Shown piece after piece: positions 39,582 through 51,400 of a stretch of DNA of 64,000 bases. The number at the start of each line of letters is the position of its first letter. Positions within the stretch are counted from its first letter, which is position 1. The position numbers and the translations under genes are program-made. The DNA comes from Macrostomum hystrix (lineage: Eukaryota; Platyhelminthes; Macrostomidae). The DNA is taken from NCBI GenBank assembly GCA_950097015.1, contig CATNEN010000001.1, forward strand, positions 651,501 to 715,500. Reading direction: 5' to 3'. The notes below the pieces were generated by a model. It was not told the DNA's origin, made no database searches, and worked only from the letters and a program-made list of their open reading frames with translations.

Positions 39582-42327
39582 TCTTCTAGAAGAGCAGCGT
39601 TCTGCCTCGTTGGACACAGCTTGCCTTCTGCAGGACACGGCCACCATCCTGCACCACATGGAGGCTCGTCTGGCACGCGGCGCCATTCCGTTTGTTGACG
39701 ATGAGGATTCTGGCGAAGCCGAGACTCTGCCTAACTCGCGGAGTCTCCGATCCAGACTGTCTGCGATCAGGCCCGCAAAGACTCAGGCTCATCAGCATCA
39801 GCAACATCAGCAACATCAGCAGCAGCAGCATCAGCATCAGCAGCAGCAGCAGCAACGTCAGGTGTTTGAGTACGGTCGGCACTCTTTGAAGATGCCTGCT
39901 TCAAGTACTCATCCGCTGCCGGTTTCTAGAAGTGCCGCAGCCGCAGCCGCAGCCGCAGCCGCAGCCGCCGCTGCCGTGTCGTCTGTCGCTTCAACTGGCG
40001 TTCAACCGCCAAGAATGCTTTCGGCTGGCTCGCCGTCGTCTTGGCGCGGTCGTCGGCCGGAGAGTCTGCACGAGTCGACCGCTGCTGCCGCCGCCGCTGG
40101 GGTTGCTGGCAGTCGTCAGATACGCGGCTCGGCTGAGGACGTCTGTTCGACCAATTTCAGAGACCGCGTTGGCAGAGGCGGCGGCACCGATTTGAGTCGC
40201 GATTTAGAACGACTGGCAAGGAAAGAGGTTTGTGTACATGTTTAGCAGTACTTTTTATCGGTTTTGGGTTGTTTTTAGGGTTGATTTTAGGCTGGCTTTT
40301 GAAGTGGAGTAGCTTTATTTATATTTTAGAATACTAGCTTTATGATTTGCTTTAGTGTGGTTTTTAGGTCGATTTTAGATGTTGTTTTAGATTTTCGGAA
40401 TGTATTTAGTTAATAGGAGTGGATTTACTTTGACTTTAGGAGTAGTTTATTATTTTAGGAGAGGATTTAGATTTTAGGAGAGGATTTAGATTTTAGGAGA
40501 GGATTTAGATTTTAGGAGAGGATTTAGATTTCAGGAGTGGATTTAGATTTTAGGAGAGGATTTAGATTTCAGGAGTGGATTTTGATTTTAGGAGAGGATT
40601 TAGATTTTAGGAGTGGATTTTGATTTTAGGAGAGGATTTAGATTTTAGGAGAGGATTTAGATTTTAGGAGTGGATTTAGATTTTGGGAGTGGCTTTAGAT
40701 TTTACGAGTGGATTTATATTTTACGAGTGGATTTAGGTTTTAGGAGTGGATTTATATTTTAGGAGTGGCTTTAGATTTTAGGAGTCGATTTATATTTTAC
40801 GAGTGGATTTAGGTTTTAGGAGTGGATTTATATTTTAGGAGTGGATTTAGATTTTAGGAGTGGATTTAGATTTTACGAGTGGATTTAGGTTTTAGGAGTG
40901 GATTTAGGTTTTAGGAGTGGCTTTAGATTTTACGAGTGGATTTAGATTTTACGAGTGGATTTAGATTTTACGAGTGGATTTAGATTTTAGGAATATTTTT
41001 GTTAGAATTTTGAAGTGGATTTAGATTTTAGTCGTGGTTTTTTTTGTTTTTTTACTTTTTATTTAGTTCTGTCAGCTTGAGTTTATGCGTGCATCTGTGT
41101 AAATAATTAAATAACTGGCACGTCTTGCTTCTAACTCGCCCCCCCAACCCAGGACTTGGTTGGCGCCGGTCGCCTGTCGGCATTCTCGCCAATCGGCAGC
41201 CGATCTCCTTCGGCAGCATCGATCGGGCGCAGTTTCGCCAGCCTCGGCGCCACTGGCACTGCGGACAGCCCAAGCAATCCAAACACTCACAGCTGCTGCT
41301 GCAATTGCCACCAGCATCAGCAGCAGCATCAGCGTGACGATGCTGCCTACGACACCGTGCTGATGTCAAGCCTGGTACGCATGACAGTCAAACTGCGCCG
41401 CTGCTCCGACGGCCTTCTTGGCCGGCTACGACGCAGTCGACATTTGAGTCGAACCCCGAGTCCGGCTGACGACGTCCTGCTGAACAGTCCCGAAGCTGCC
41501 GCCGCTTCTGCTGCCGCTACCGAGCGGGAGAGAAGCGACTTGCAAGAGAATATGCATTCGTGTCTGTACAATCTGCAGGCTGTGCAGTATCATATGCAGA
41601 GTGAGTTTTGGCGTGGGGTCGGAGCGTCATGGGATTAATCGGTTACATTACGAAGGACTTACTAGAAGTACATTTGGGAATAATTATCAAAAAGTAGCAC
41701 TGAGGATTTTTTGTAGTTACATTAAAATGTTTTTAAAGTACAATGAGGAGGAATTGTTTAAAGTACATTCCAGAAAACATCTATAAAAGTACACTCAGTA
41801 GGAATAATTATAAGTACATTGAGTACTTTCATGACGAACCTCAAAATTTTCATTCAAAAAGGCACTATTTAAAGTACTTTAAAAAAAGAAACTTTGAAAG
41901 TAAGTTCAGGAAGATGATAAAAAAGTAAATTAGGAAAGAATTCGCAACAGTAGATTGAAGTTCAATTATTAAAAGTACCATCAACGATTTTTAATTGCAT
42001 TCTGAAAATGTTTTTTAAAGTACTACTTGAAAGATCTATAAAAATTCCATTGAGGAGGAATCTTTAAAAGTACATCGGGAGATTAAAACTACTTTAAGAA
42101 AGAAGACGAGGCTTTCACAAAATTTCCCAATCTCTAATCCCATTACAGTCATCGAGCGGGCCATCTATCCCCAGGCTCAGAGCGGTCGCAACTCCGCCCT
42201 TGGCAGCTACTCCGAGGGCGACTACCTGGCAGAACGGGAGAGAATTAATAACGAGGTGCGCGGCTTCCAACCAATTGAACCAGCTTTCCCAGCCACCCAG
42301 ATGCGGTTCTACACTGATTATAAATAG
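27001..42327 (+). CDS. CEP170: CEP170-family centrosomal/microtubule protein (9 exons)
   Basis: Exons: 26994(ATG 27001)-27267, 28340-28429, 29434-29709, 32216-32465, 33844-34949, 38629-38818, 39380-40227, 41153-41600, 42149-42327. All phases join, giving 1217 codons and a stop at 42325. After an acidic leader, exons 1-3 encode an FHA domain (LLIGREDCSLMLK, SVDPQHAVMTFDA, KDLGTVNGTFVNESRI, LRFGYDSNVFRV), closely matching CEP170. Exon 5 opens with ELYGQPAWWGTDE, the CEP170 signature after the FHA. The middle is low complexity (polyQ, polyA, Ser/Arg). The C-terminal exons hold a helical segment (CLYNLQAVQYHMQ). CEP170 proteins bind centrosomal appendages and microtubules. Intron 4 uses a GC donor. 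Introns hold SINEs, a mariner palindrome and minisatellites. The true start may lie in an unseen upstream exon. Confidence 0.9.
27420..27980. repeat. 31-bp minisatellite in CEP170 intron 1
   Basis: About 17 units of CTGGATTAGTGGTGGATYAA plus TGATTGGTTAA, with degenerate edges reaching about 28280. Confidence 0.85.
28770..29058 (+). repeat. SINE family A, 5'-truncated copy
   Basis: Shares its body (CTTGGGGGCTTGTCGTGCAA; CTGGCTGCGGGTCTAGTGTC) with copies at 37.8, 50.0 and 58.2 kb and ends in GCAATTATTATTATATAA. It lies in CEP170 intron 2. Confidence 0.8.
29096..29400 (+). repeat. tRNA-derived SINE family B, full-length copy
   Basis: The head has a perfect pol III A box (TAGCCTAGTGG, 29104-29114) and B box (GGTTCGACTCC, 29148-29158) 33 bp apart, as in tRNAs. 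A unique body follows (TGGGTACCAGCATCAGCTGG; GAGGGTGGGTGTGGCGTCCC). A second, reversed copy is at 48724-48960. It lies in CEP170 intron 2. Confidence 0.85.
29775..30440 (-). repeat. SINE family A copy split by a ~420-bp insertion
   Basis: Bases 29775-29885 and about 30304-30440 are the 3' and middle parts of a family A SINE on the minus strand. The DNA between them (29886-30303) is unrelated and contains inverted motifs such as TTCTTTGGGTGATTCC and GGAATCACCCAAAGAAA, so it may be a small inverted-repeat element. It lies in CEP170 intron 3. Confidence 0.65.
30441..30894. other. Intron 3 sequence of CEP170, nothing recognised
   Basis: AT-rich, with no conserved frame and no clear repeat. Confidence 0.4.
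30897..32125. mobile_element. Palindromic mariner derivative in CEP170 intron 3
   Basis: Both ends read CGAGSGGTGTTTCAAAAGTT and are flanked by TA, the mariner target duplication. The two ~459-bp arms (30897-31355 and 31667-32125) are inverted copies of the same mariner 3' end. Each encodes the transposase C-terminus (PLRGQIFSTRDEVINATNQS). The left arm extends further into the gene to HPAYSPDLAIADFHLF (the third catalytic Asp) and NARPHAA. No complete transposase remains. Confidence 0.85.
32551..33775. repeat. 34/39-bp minisatellite in CEP170 intron 4
   Basis: About 33 units of GCAATTCTCCCAGATCCTCA + GTATCTTTGGGTCA with an optional 5-bp GGTCA. It is stop-poor in all three plus frames, which creates spurious long open frames. 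Confidence 0.92.
34973..36048. repeat. 30-bp minisatellite in CEP170 intron 5, in frame with exon 5
   Basis: About 36 units of GATCCTAGATCCTCAGATTG + GGAATTGAGC. The unit is a multiple of three without stops in the exon 5 frame, so read-through would give a DLSDPRSSDWE decapeptide repeat ending at 36050. A good donor (CAG|GTTAGT at 34950) and the exon 6 phase favour removal by splicing. Confidence 0.9.
36476..37200. repeat. ~720-bp polypyrimidine tract in CEP170 intron 5
   Basis: Mostly TTTCTTCCCC-type repeats on the plus strand, with a duplicated ~115-bp block (about 36645-36760 and 36775-36905). It is strongly strand-asymmetric. Long frames on both strands are composition artefacts. Confidence 0.85.
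37201..37783. other. Intron 5 sequence of CEP170, nothing recognised
   Basis: AT-rich, with no conserved frame and no clear repeat. Confidence 0.4.
37784..38098 (+). repeat. tRNA-derived SINE family A, full-length copy
   Basis: The head GGGTCAGTGGCAGAGCGATC has an A-box-like TGGCAGAGCGA and a B-box-like AGCTCGATTCC. The body is as in the other copies, with a tail GCAATTATTTTTATTA. It lies in CEP170 intron 5. Confidence 0.82.
38099..38628. other. Intron 5 remainder before CEP170 exon 6
   Basis: No gene is seen. A GC-richer patch around 38200-38400 may be an old repeat. Confidence 0.35.
38870..39345. repeat. Polypurine minisatellite in CEP170 intron 6
   Basis: About 22 units of roughly 21 bp, GACAGGATGGGGAAGAATGG-like, purine-rich on the plus strand. 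Confidence 0.88.
40440..40990. repeat. 19-bp minisatellite in CEP170 intron 7
   Basis: About 28 units of ATTTTAGGAGTGGATTTAG with GAGA/GTGG and TACG variants. Confidence 0.88.
41601..42148. other. CEP170 intron 8
   Basis: AT-rich, with degenerate AAAAGTACATT-like motifs recurring every 40-60 bp. No coding sequence is seen. Confidence 0.4.
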
Positions 42328-42464
42328 ATCTCTTTCAGCTTACCGGCTATTGGCTAATGATAAAAGTTTCATGTTGCCCATTTTTATGCCAAGAGGAGAA
42401 TTCCTGAAAATATTGAGCTGCGCCTAATATTTTGGCTTGAGCAGTGAAATCAGAATGACCAATG

Positions 42465-42865
42465 CGCGTCAGGGTGTCCATAGTGGCCTATTTCCACCTG
42501 TTGTAGTCCTTGAAGGTCCAGCAAATCCGTCTATATAAAGTTAGGTGACCACCGAAAACGGAGATGATGCAGGCACATTCGGGTGATATGCTAAAAAGTT
42601 TGGAAGGCCTGGCAAGGCGGCACTGAGGCGCAGTGCTAATTCGTGTATAGGGGTGTATGAAATACACTAGCTCTTATGGGAAAAATCCGAACTTCGGCCA
42701 GAACCATTGAATATCTCGACGTTCTGCAGAGCTGGCGACTTGATTGTTGTTTCAGAAGAATAGTCCGTGTTCTTGAGTTTATGTGCTTTCGTTGCTCTGT
42801 TTGGGTGCAGCACAAAAATTGTCAAGGGGAATGCCCCTTGGTAGCTTTACTGTTACGAGTCAAAG
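42465..42865 (+). repeat. Unclassified interspersed repeat C, forward copy
   Basis: Shares about 400 bp (for example GAAATACACTAGC, GATGATGCAGGCACATTCGG) with the reverse complement of about 48965-49375. It lies just 3' of the CEP170 stop. No coding capacity or pol III boxes are recognised. Confidence 0.7.
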
Positions 42866-44585
42866 TCTCCTGAAATTGCACTAGATTTAAAAGTTTTTTG
42901 TTGCCCAACAATGGATTTTAAATTTGTAAGAAATCTCTTGTCTTGACTATGTAAAATGCAATTTATCCTATTGCAGCTTGAGTAGCCAGTAGGCGTGTTT
43001 TGTTGTTACTTATGTATTTATTACTAGAATTATTTCGTTAAGCTGGTCTGATTGAACCGCGTGTGTATTTGTCAGTTTGTCATTTTTAATGACATTATCT
43101 TAAGGTACGCAAAATTTTGTATGCTTGTCTTTCATAATTTGCCGGTTTAAATTTTGGTCTTATGAGCATCACTGACTACTCATACGATCTCTGACTGCCT
43201 TTGATGTGAGTTTTTATTGTTTAGGACTGGACTGGACGTGTCGTTAGTTTCAAACAGGCTCCGATTAGCGGAATTCCTAAAATAATTTACTTGTTATTAA
43301 AGAACAGTTTTTTAGCTAAATTACATTTACAAAAACAGAATTTCCATCCATACCGGCTACTCATTTACTGAACCCTAAACCACCATTAGAAACCCTAAAA
43401 ACTCTTAGGTTTTTCAGTACTTTTGCTACATGTATTTCGATACATATCGGCTAGTTCTCTAAGCTTCAGTATTCTAGATTTCTAGTGATCAATACTTACC
43501 TTGACAGAAAGTATTTCAAAACATATAGGCAAGATACTGACGCTCCCGTCAGATAAGCTAATTATTGTGCACTTTGCTGTTGCTTAATAGTGGCTTTTTA
43601 GTAAAAATAGTGAATATTTTTGTTTTGGTTGTCACGCAGCTAATGTTATGCTTCTTTTTGACAAAGAAGTTGGAAATTTTGTGCTACGCTACAAAAAATA
43701 ACAGTAATGTGCGATCATGTGCTGACATTATTTGGTGAGTAGTATATCCGCTCATTTTCTTATCTTATCCTACAAGGCATCTAGGCGTATTATTCGTGTT
43801 CTACGTGTAGCGGTTTGTTTTTGGTTTGTAATTTACCAAAATGCTTTGGTACCAAATGTAATAGTTTGACAAACAGCTTGAATTTTACCCGTATTATATT
43901 TACTCTGAAGCTCTTCCCTTTTATTTTCACTCGTAAATGATAAATAAAAAAATTGTATAGAAGTTTCGGCTACGAGTTTGAAAATGTAGTATTTTGCCAT
44001 TTCGCTACTTTAAGTAGTGTGAACTGTACTTTTTTGTCTTTTCTGTCGTGTCTGAGTCTTGGATGTCACGGAGCATTTTTGAAATTTATGGTGTACAGTA
44101 TGTATGTCGACCAGATTATTCAGAAGGGCTAAATAATTTCTAAATTGTGCTCATTTCTTATTGTTTTTTTACTGCTTTAGTGTGCACTTTATTGTTAAGA
44201 ATTGAGAGCATGGTGAGTTGGTTCACATTTGTATAAACCTCTAAGCTTTATTTAGTATATTGACTATCCAGTTAATTAAGTTATCCTTGATTTCTTAACA
44301 AATTTTATGTCGATTAAAATGATTATGTTACCTCTTAAAGTTACAACTTATATAAAAATCAGTCTGTGATACTGACTATCCCTTACAATATTGTTATATT
44401 TTGTGATCTATCAATGCTCGCCTAAATAAAATAAATGGATACTTGTGCAAATCGCTTTCGCAAATTCGCGCTCAGATTCTCTCTGTGCAAATTTAGCGCC
44501 TGAGTATTAGTTGGCTAATACTTTCACTGACCTTTAACTTTGATTTTAATTATTCGTTCTTTAACTACTTACTTTGACTAAGCAA
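42866..44585. other. Intergenic AT-rich DNA between convergent CEP170 and RasGRP
   Basis: No gene is supported. Possible polyadenylation signals (AATAAA near 43943) are not diagnostic. Confidence 0.4.
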
Positions 44586-44589
44586 AATT

Positions 44590-45012
44590 TCTTCGAAAAA
44601 GACCCTGCTCCAGCCTCACCACCCCACTCCGCGCTTTGATTTCCTGCCCCAGCCCCACCACCTCACTCCGCGCTTTGATACCCTGCCCCATGCCCACCAC
44701 CCCACTCCGCGCTTTGGTGCCCTGCCCCAGCCTCACCACCCACTCCGCGCTTTGATGCCCTGCCCTGTCCCAGCCACACCACCCCACTCCGCGCTTTGAT
44801 GCCCTGCCCCAGCCCCACCACCCCACTCCGCGCTTTGGTGCCCTGCCCCAGCCTCACCACCCCACTCCGCGCTTTGATGCCCTGCCCTGTCCCAGCCACA
44901 CCACCCCACTCCGCGCTTTGATGCCCTGCCCCAGCCCCACCACCCCACTCCGCGCTTTGATGCTCTGCCCCAGCAGGCCACTGCACTCCGCGCCTGCCCC
45001 AGCCCCACCACC
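44590..45012. repeat. GC-rich minisatellite downstream of RasGRP
   Basis: About ten units of roughly 40-46 bp around CCCCACTCCGCGCTTTGATG + CCCTGCCCCAGCC. It shares an ACTCCGC core with arrays inside RasGRP introns. Confidence 0.85.
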
Positions 45013-45487
45013 CCAATCGGCACCGTTAACCCATGCCTAGGCCAGTAACTAAATATTCCCGTATTTATGAAAAAGAAATGAAACGAATTCCTAAGTTTTG
45101 ATTTTTGTAACACAATACAATGAGCGCGCACAATACAAGATGCTGACTTGCGATGTGTCATGTGTATATACGAGCGTATATTCAAATGAACAAATTGAAA
45201 CTACGAAGATATAATTATGAATGAATAGTGTTCGTGCACACAAGATTTAGTTTTTATATTTACTTGTATCTGAGCCTTTACGCGAATAATTCACCTTTCA
45301 CCTTTAACTGTAACTGAAGGCTTGACTTGAACTAAAAGTAACATGATGCGGAACACAAAACGACAGAAAATGCGCACAGACTAAGCACTGATTGAACAAT
45401 AAGATAATAAAAAGTGTACAAACACGAAACCACAACTCAACATCGATTTGATTACACGACAGTGTCTCATAACCCGTGTGTCATAAC
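45013..45487. other. 3' flank of the RasGRP gene
   Basis: Presumed 3' UTR and flank of the minus-strand gene. No further features are recognised. Confidence 0.35.
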
Positions 45488-48400
45488 TCAAACTTCTGTG
45501 TTGTGCTGCATCTCCAGGGTGTCCATCTGTTTGAGTATGAAGCTCACAGTCTGCTGTCTCATGCTGGACATCTCGCCTCGCAGACGCTCAATCACCTCCA
45601 GCTGAGTTTGCAGCTGTTGGCGGAGCGCCTCAGCTTCATCCCGCAGCTGCTTGTTCTCCTGTCAATTTTTTTAGTTGTCTTTCGTTTCAAATATCTGAGC
45701 GGGAGAAACATTTTGGGCATGAAAACAGAATCCTTATTCTTCAAGCTCAATGCGTACCTTTATTTATGTTTATGTTCCTTCAGGCCCCTGGCCCTGGATC
45801 CTTCAGGTCCCTTATCGTTCAGGTCCCTTAACCTTCAGGCCCCTTATCCTTCAGGCTACTCTTTATTCTTCAAGCTCAACACATACCTTATCCATCAGGC
45901 CCCTTAACCTTTACGCTGCTGCCCCTCATTATCCATCAGGCTACTCTTTATCCCCTAAGGCTCCTGCATATCCGCATATCCTTCAGGCTTCTCTTTATCC
46001 TTCAGGCCCCTTATCCTTCAGGCTCCTATTTATCCTTCAGGCTCCTATTTATCCTTCAGGCTCCTATTTATCCTTCAGGCTCCTATTTATCCTTCAGGCC
46101 CCTGATCCTTCAGGCCCCTGATCCTTCAGGCCCCTGATCCTTCGGGCCCCTTATACTTCACGCTACTCATTATCTCTTCAGGCAAACATTTTTCTTCAGG
46201 CTCCTATTTATCTTTCAGGCTACTCTTGATCCTTCAGGCCCCTCATTATCCTTCAGGCTCCTATTTATCCTTCAGGCTCCTATTTATCCTTCAGGCTCCT
46301 CTTTATCCTTCAGGCTCCTATTTATCCTTCAGGCTCCTATTTATCCTTCAGGCTCCTATTTATCCTTCAGGCTCCTATTTATCCTTCAGGCTCCTATTTA
46401 TCCTTCAGGCTCCTATTTATCCTTCAGGCTCCTATTTATCCTTCAGGCTACTCTTGATCCTTCAGGCCCCTCATTATCCTTCAGGCTCCTATTTATCCTT
46501 CAGGCTCCTATTTATCCTTCAGGATCCTATTTATACTTCAGGCTCCTATTTATCCTTCAGGCTCCTATTTATCCTTCAGGCTCCTATTTATCCTTCAGGC
46601 TCCTATTTATCCTTCAGGCTCCTATTTATCCTTCAGGCTCCTATTTATCCTTCAGGCTCCTATTTATCCTTCAGGCTCCTATTTATCCTTCAGGCTCCTA
46701 TCTATCCTTCAGGCTCCTATTTATCCTTCAGGCTCCTATTTATCCTTCAGGCTCCTATTTATCCTTCAGGCTCCTATTTATCCTTCAGGCTCCTATCTAT
46801 CCTTCAGGCTCCTGCTCATCCTTCAGTATCCTGCTCATCCTTCAGTATCCTGCTCATCCTTCAGTATCCTGCTCATCCTTCAGTATCCTGCTCATCCTTC
46901 AGTATCCTGCTCATCCTTCAGTATCATGCTCATCCTTCAGTATCATGCTCATCCTTCAGTATCATGCTCATCCTTCAGGCTCCTATTTATCCTTCAGGCT
47001 CCTATTTATACTTCAGGCTCCTATTTATCCTTCAGGCTCCTATTTATCCCTCAGGCTCCTGCTCATCCTTCAGTATCATGCTCATCCTTCAGGCTCCTAT
47101 TTATCCTTCAGGCTAGTCATTTTCCTTCAAGCTACTTCCTATCCTTCAAGCTTAGCTCCGCATCCAGCAGACAGATTAGGATTATGCATACTTTCCCCCA
47201 GCTTAGAATAGTCCCCAAACAGGCTGGAGAAATAAGAGTGCATCACATTTCTAAACTAATTGGCGCCTAATTGGAGAGGCGAAAAATGATGAGTAAATAA
47301 AAGACGATTACAGATTTAGCAACGCCCCACCCGTATCTCTTCTAAAAAGAAGGATTGATAAATATACTTGAAGTATTGATTTTGTTCTTTCTTTAGTTTT
47401 CCGATGCATCATTAACAGTTGAAAGGCATAACCACACTACACTGTGGCTCTAAAAATTGCCTACTCGAGCATGAGATAGGTAAAAATCATTTATCCTGCC
47501 CAATTTTTATTTGCAGTTTGAGCATCAGGGTTGAAAATCTGCAGACTATTAATAAAAGCCTCGCAAGGTTATCTGATAGCTAGACAGCAGATTTTCTAGA
47601 TAGACTCGTAACAGATATAACCTGAACATATCCGAGAGTACATTGATTTGTAAATATACTTTATCGATTGTGTATCAGCGAACGCTTTACTCTGCCGATT
47701 GATCAGCTTTTTTATTACCATTCTAAATTTGTTTTCAAACTAAATTATCATGTAAATTATTCATGCACAGAACATGTTGGAATGCAGCAAAATTTGAATA
47801 ACGGAAAGAGATGTGAAAAAAAACTAATTTACAAATTTAAATATGAACAAATCGACAGATAGACAGGCTGATAGATTGAGAGATCGATAGATTGATAGAG
47901 GGACAGATAGATAGATAGATATAATGACAGATCGAAAGATCGATAGATTTATAGATGTATAGATTGATATATTGATAGATAGATAGATTAATGGATTGAT
48001 AGATCGATATAAAGATAGATGTATTGATAGATTGATAGATTGATAGACCGATAAATTTATCGTTTAAAAATATTGATGGGTTGATAGATTGATAGATTGA
48101 TGGATCGATAGATTGATGGATTGATAGATAAATATAGATTGATAGATCGATAGATTGATAGCCTGATAGATTGACGTATTGATAGATTGATAGGTTGCTA
48201 GGCTGATCGATTGCTAGCTACGTATATTGACGGGTGAACATACGGGGCAGCCTGTCTCATATGCGCAAACATACACAAGCCAAGCGCTCACAACCCACCA
48301 TCTGGAGTCTCGCCGCCGAGTCGTCGGCAGTCGCGCCCTCATCCGGCGTTGTCAGCAGCGACATTGGCGAGTCGTCAGCTCTGGCGACGCAGTGGCAGCT

Positions 48401-51400
48401 GCCGCAGACATCGGTTTGAATTCCGCGATCAAGCACTGTTGCAGCAGCTGTCATTGGAGACACCGGAGACACTGACCTCTGCTGCTGGTGATGATGCTGA
48501 TGTTTTTGCGACTGCTGCTGCTGCTGGGCTTGTTGAAATGCTCGGCGAGAACGACCGCTGTTGTCGCGGCTGTTGGCGCGCAGACTCCCGGTGCCGCAGG
48601 TTCCAGTTGCGGCTCCTGCTGCTCCGGTCCCAGAGCCTGCGGTGGCTGCACTCGGAACGCCAGCGCTCGGCGGTGTCACTGAAGTAGCGTTCGAACCTTC
48701 GAAAGTTTTTGAGAATCGATTGAGTGCTTTCCGATGGGTAGCAGACAGTTCTGTTCAGTCCATGGACTCGGGGGACGCCACACCCACCCTCAATTACCCC
48801 AGCTAATGCTGGTACCCATTTAACAGCTGGCTGAAATAAACCAATGAAGATTTAAAATGTCTAGATAATGGACACAGATTGTTACTCTAGTGGATTCGGG
48901 AATCGAACCCCCGACCTTCAAGTCGTGAGTCCGATGCTCCTGTATGCTACAAATTAAAGATAGAAAACCTTTAACAGTAGAACTACCAAAGGGGGATTCC
49001 CCTTTATTATTTTTTTCTGCACCCGAACGGAGCAACGCAAGCACACGACACTCAAGAACACGGGTCAACTTTTGGTTAAACATCTTGTGAAACAAGAATC
49101 AAGTCACCAGATCTTCAGACCGTCGAGATATTCAATTATTCTGGCCGAAGGTCAGATTTTTCACATAAGCGCTAGTGTATTTCATACACCCCGATACACG
49201 AATTAGCACTGCGCCTCAGTACAGCCTTGCCAGGCCTTCAGAATGTATCAGCATGTCACCCGAATGTGCCTGCATCATTTCCGTCTTCGGTGGTCACCTA
49301 CCTTAATCTAGACGGATTTGCTGGACCTTCAAGGGCTACAACAGGTACAACTAGGACACTATGGACAACCTGCACTAAAAATTTTAACACACCTAATTCT
49401 GGTACCAATTTTACAGATGCATGAATTGACGCACTCAGGGATTCGAGGGATTCGAGTGTCTCGCTCAAGGACACAGGCAGCTTCGTTTGTTTTCTTCGAC
49501 AGGATTCGAAGTCTTGACCCTGCCAAACTTTCTGGCGCAGATTGATCATAAATATTCAAATAAGGATCTACCTCCAGCGCTATCGGCAGCTCCACCAGTG
49601 GCACCGCTTCGAGATGTACTTCCGCCACCGCCGCCGCCGCCACCGCCGCCACCGTGATGGCCTGACGGTGCCCTAGTCCGGCATTCCATGACCACGGTGT
49701 CCTTGCAGTGCTTGTGCACGTTGATTCCGCAGCCGCGGCATTTCCAGCCTTGCTTGATGAGGCCCCACAGCAAGCCGGTGCACCTGTCGCAGAAGGTCGG
49801 CTTGAAGTACGACGTCTCGTGGAAGTCGTGCTTGAAGCTGCTTTTCAGGGCGTGCGAATTAGCCCGAATGAAATAGTCGTTGAGCTCCGTCTTGGAGATC
49901 ATTCCGTCGCTGTTGACGTTGAAATTAAAGAAAATATTGTGCGGAAGTCAGGGATTATTGTGCGGAAGTCGGATAACTTTATAATCTTTTTTGCAGAAGG
50001 GCATTGTACACATGCGCATCAGTTGGTGACACTAGACCCGCAGCCAGCGAGGAGGCAATTCTGCCCATTCCGCTGACTTCTGAGCACACACTGATTTTGA
50101 CATCTGCCCATGCAGACTTCCTCATCGTCAGGCAGTGTGCACTCTCACCGTGCCTTGGAGGTTGGCCATCAAAGGTGCAAATTGCACGAGAAGTACCTCC
50201 CCTAGACTTCTCACCGTGACTTCGCACCAAATGAACGACTCCTGAAACCGCTGGTCTAATCTATATTTTTATAGTTTGTCGATTATCTGCAAATTACTGT
50301 AGAAAATAATACCTTTATACTCGTAGGTAATAATGACATAAAATTTGCATCTGTTTCACAAATATATTTCGAATATTTTCTACGAATTTACTGTACAGTA
50401 GTTAAATTACAGTAAATTACAGTTCTATTTATATCGATGTACAAAAATAAGTATTTTTAACAATCGATGCAGTGGTTGCTACGTCAACAAACACAACTTA
50501 ATTAAGGATCTACTCCCAAAACATGATTGCGCCCTCGAAATGGCTACGCCTGTTTTGCTACGATCTAATAATACGCGTACGATTTTTTCAATATTCGTCT
50601 TCGCCAAATCCCTGGAAATCGAGGTGAAAATTACAGGATTTAAGCTTGGCTTCCTTACTTGTCGGCGTCTAGCACGGCGAATGAATCAATGAAGGGGAAA
50701 TTCTCCGCGATTTCTTCGAATTCCTTCTCCGAAATAAAGTCATCCCGGTCGTGGTCGTAGACTTTGAATACAGCCTGAGAGGAATTTTGGCCGGATGTTT
50801 TTGTCCGAGTTTCTGGGTCTTGAGAACACTGCTTTTTGCGCTACTAAATTACTAAGATTTAATCAAATTTTGTTCTTACCCTCACATCCACGCCAGATAA
50901 AGTCTGACCCTCACATTCACCACACTCCGCCAGATAAAGTCTGACCCTCACATTCACCCCACTCCGCCAGATAAAGGCTGACCCTCACATTCACCACACT
51001 CCGCCAGATAAAGTCTGACCCTCACATTCACCCCACTCCGCCAGATAAAGGCTGTCCCTCACATTCACCCCACTCCGCCAGATAAAGGCTGTCCCTCACA
51101 TTCACCCCACTCCGCCAGATAAAGTCTGACCCTCACATTCACCCCACTCCGCCAGCCAGATAAAGGCTGACCCTCACATTCACCCCACTTCGCCAGATAA
51201 AATCTGACCCTCACAACCACCCCACTCCGCCAGCCAGATAAAGTCTGACCCTCACAACCACCCCACTCCGCCAGATAAATGCTGACCCTCACAACCACCC
51301 CACTCCGCCAGCCAGATAAAGTCTGACCCTCACAACCACCCCACTCCGCCAGCTAGATAAAGTCTGACCCTCACAACCACCCCACTCCGCCAGCCAGATA

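Noticed and set aside
44578-45185. Minus-strand frames with HQSAEWGGGAGAG repeats
   Set aside because: They are translations of a GC-rich minisatellite downstream of RasGRP.
46226-47116. 296-codon plus-strand frame
   Set aside because: Translation of the 19-bp TCCTTCAGG array; antisense to RasGRP and low complexity.
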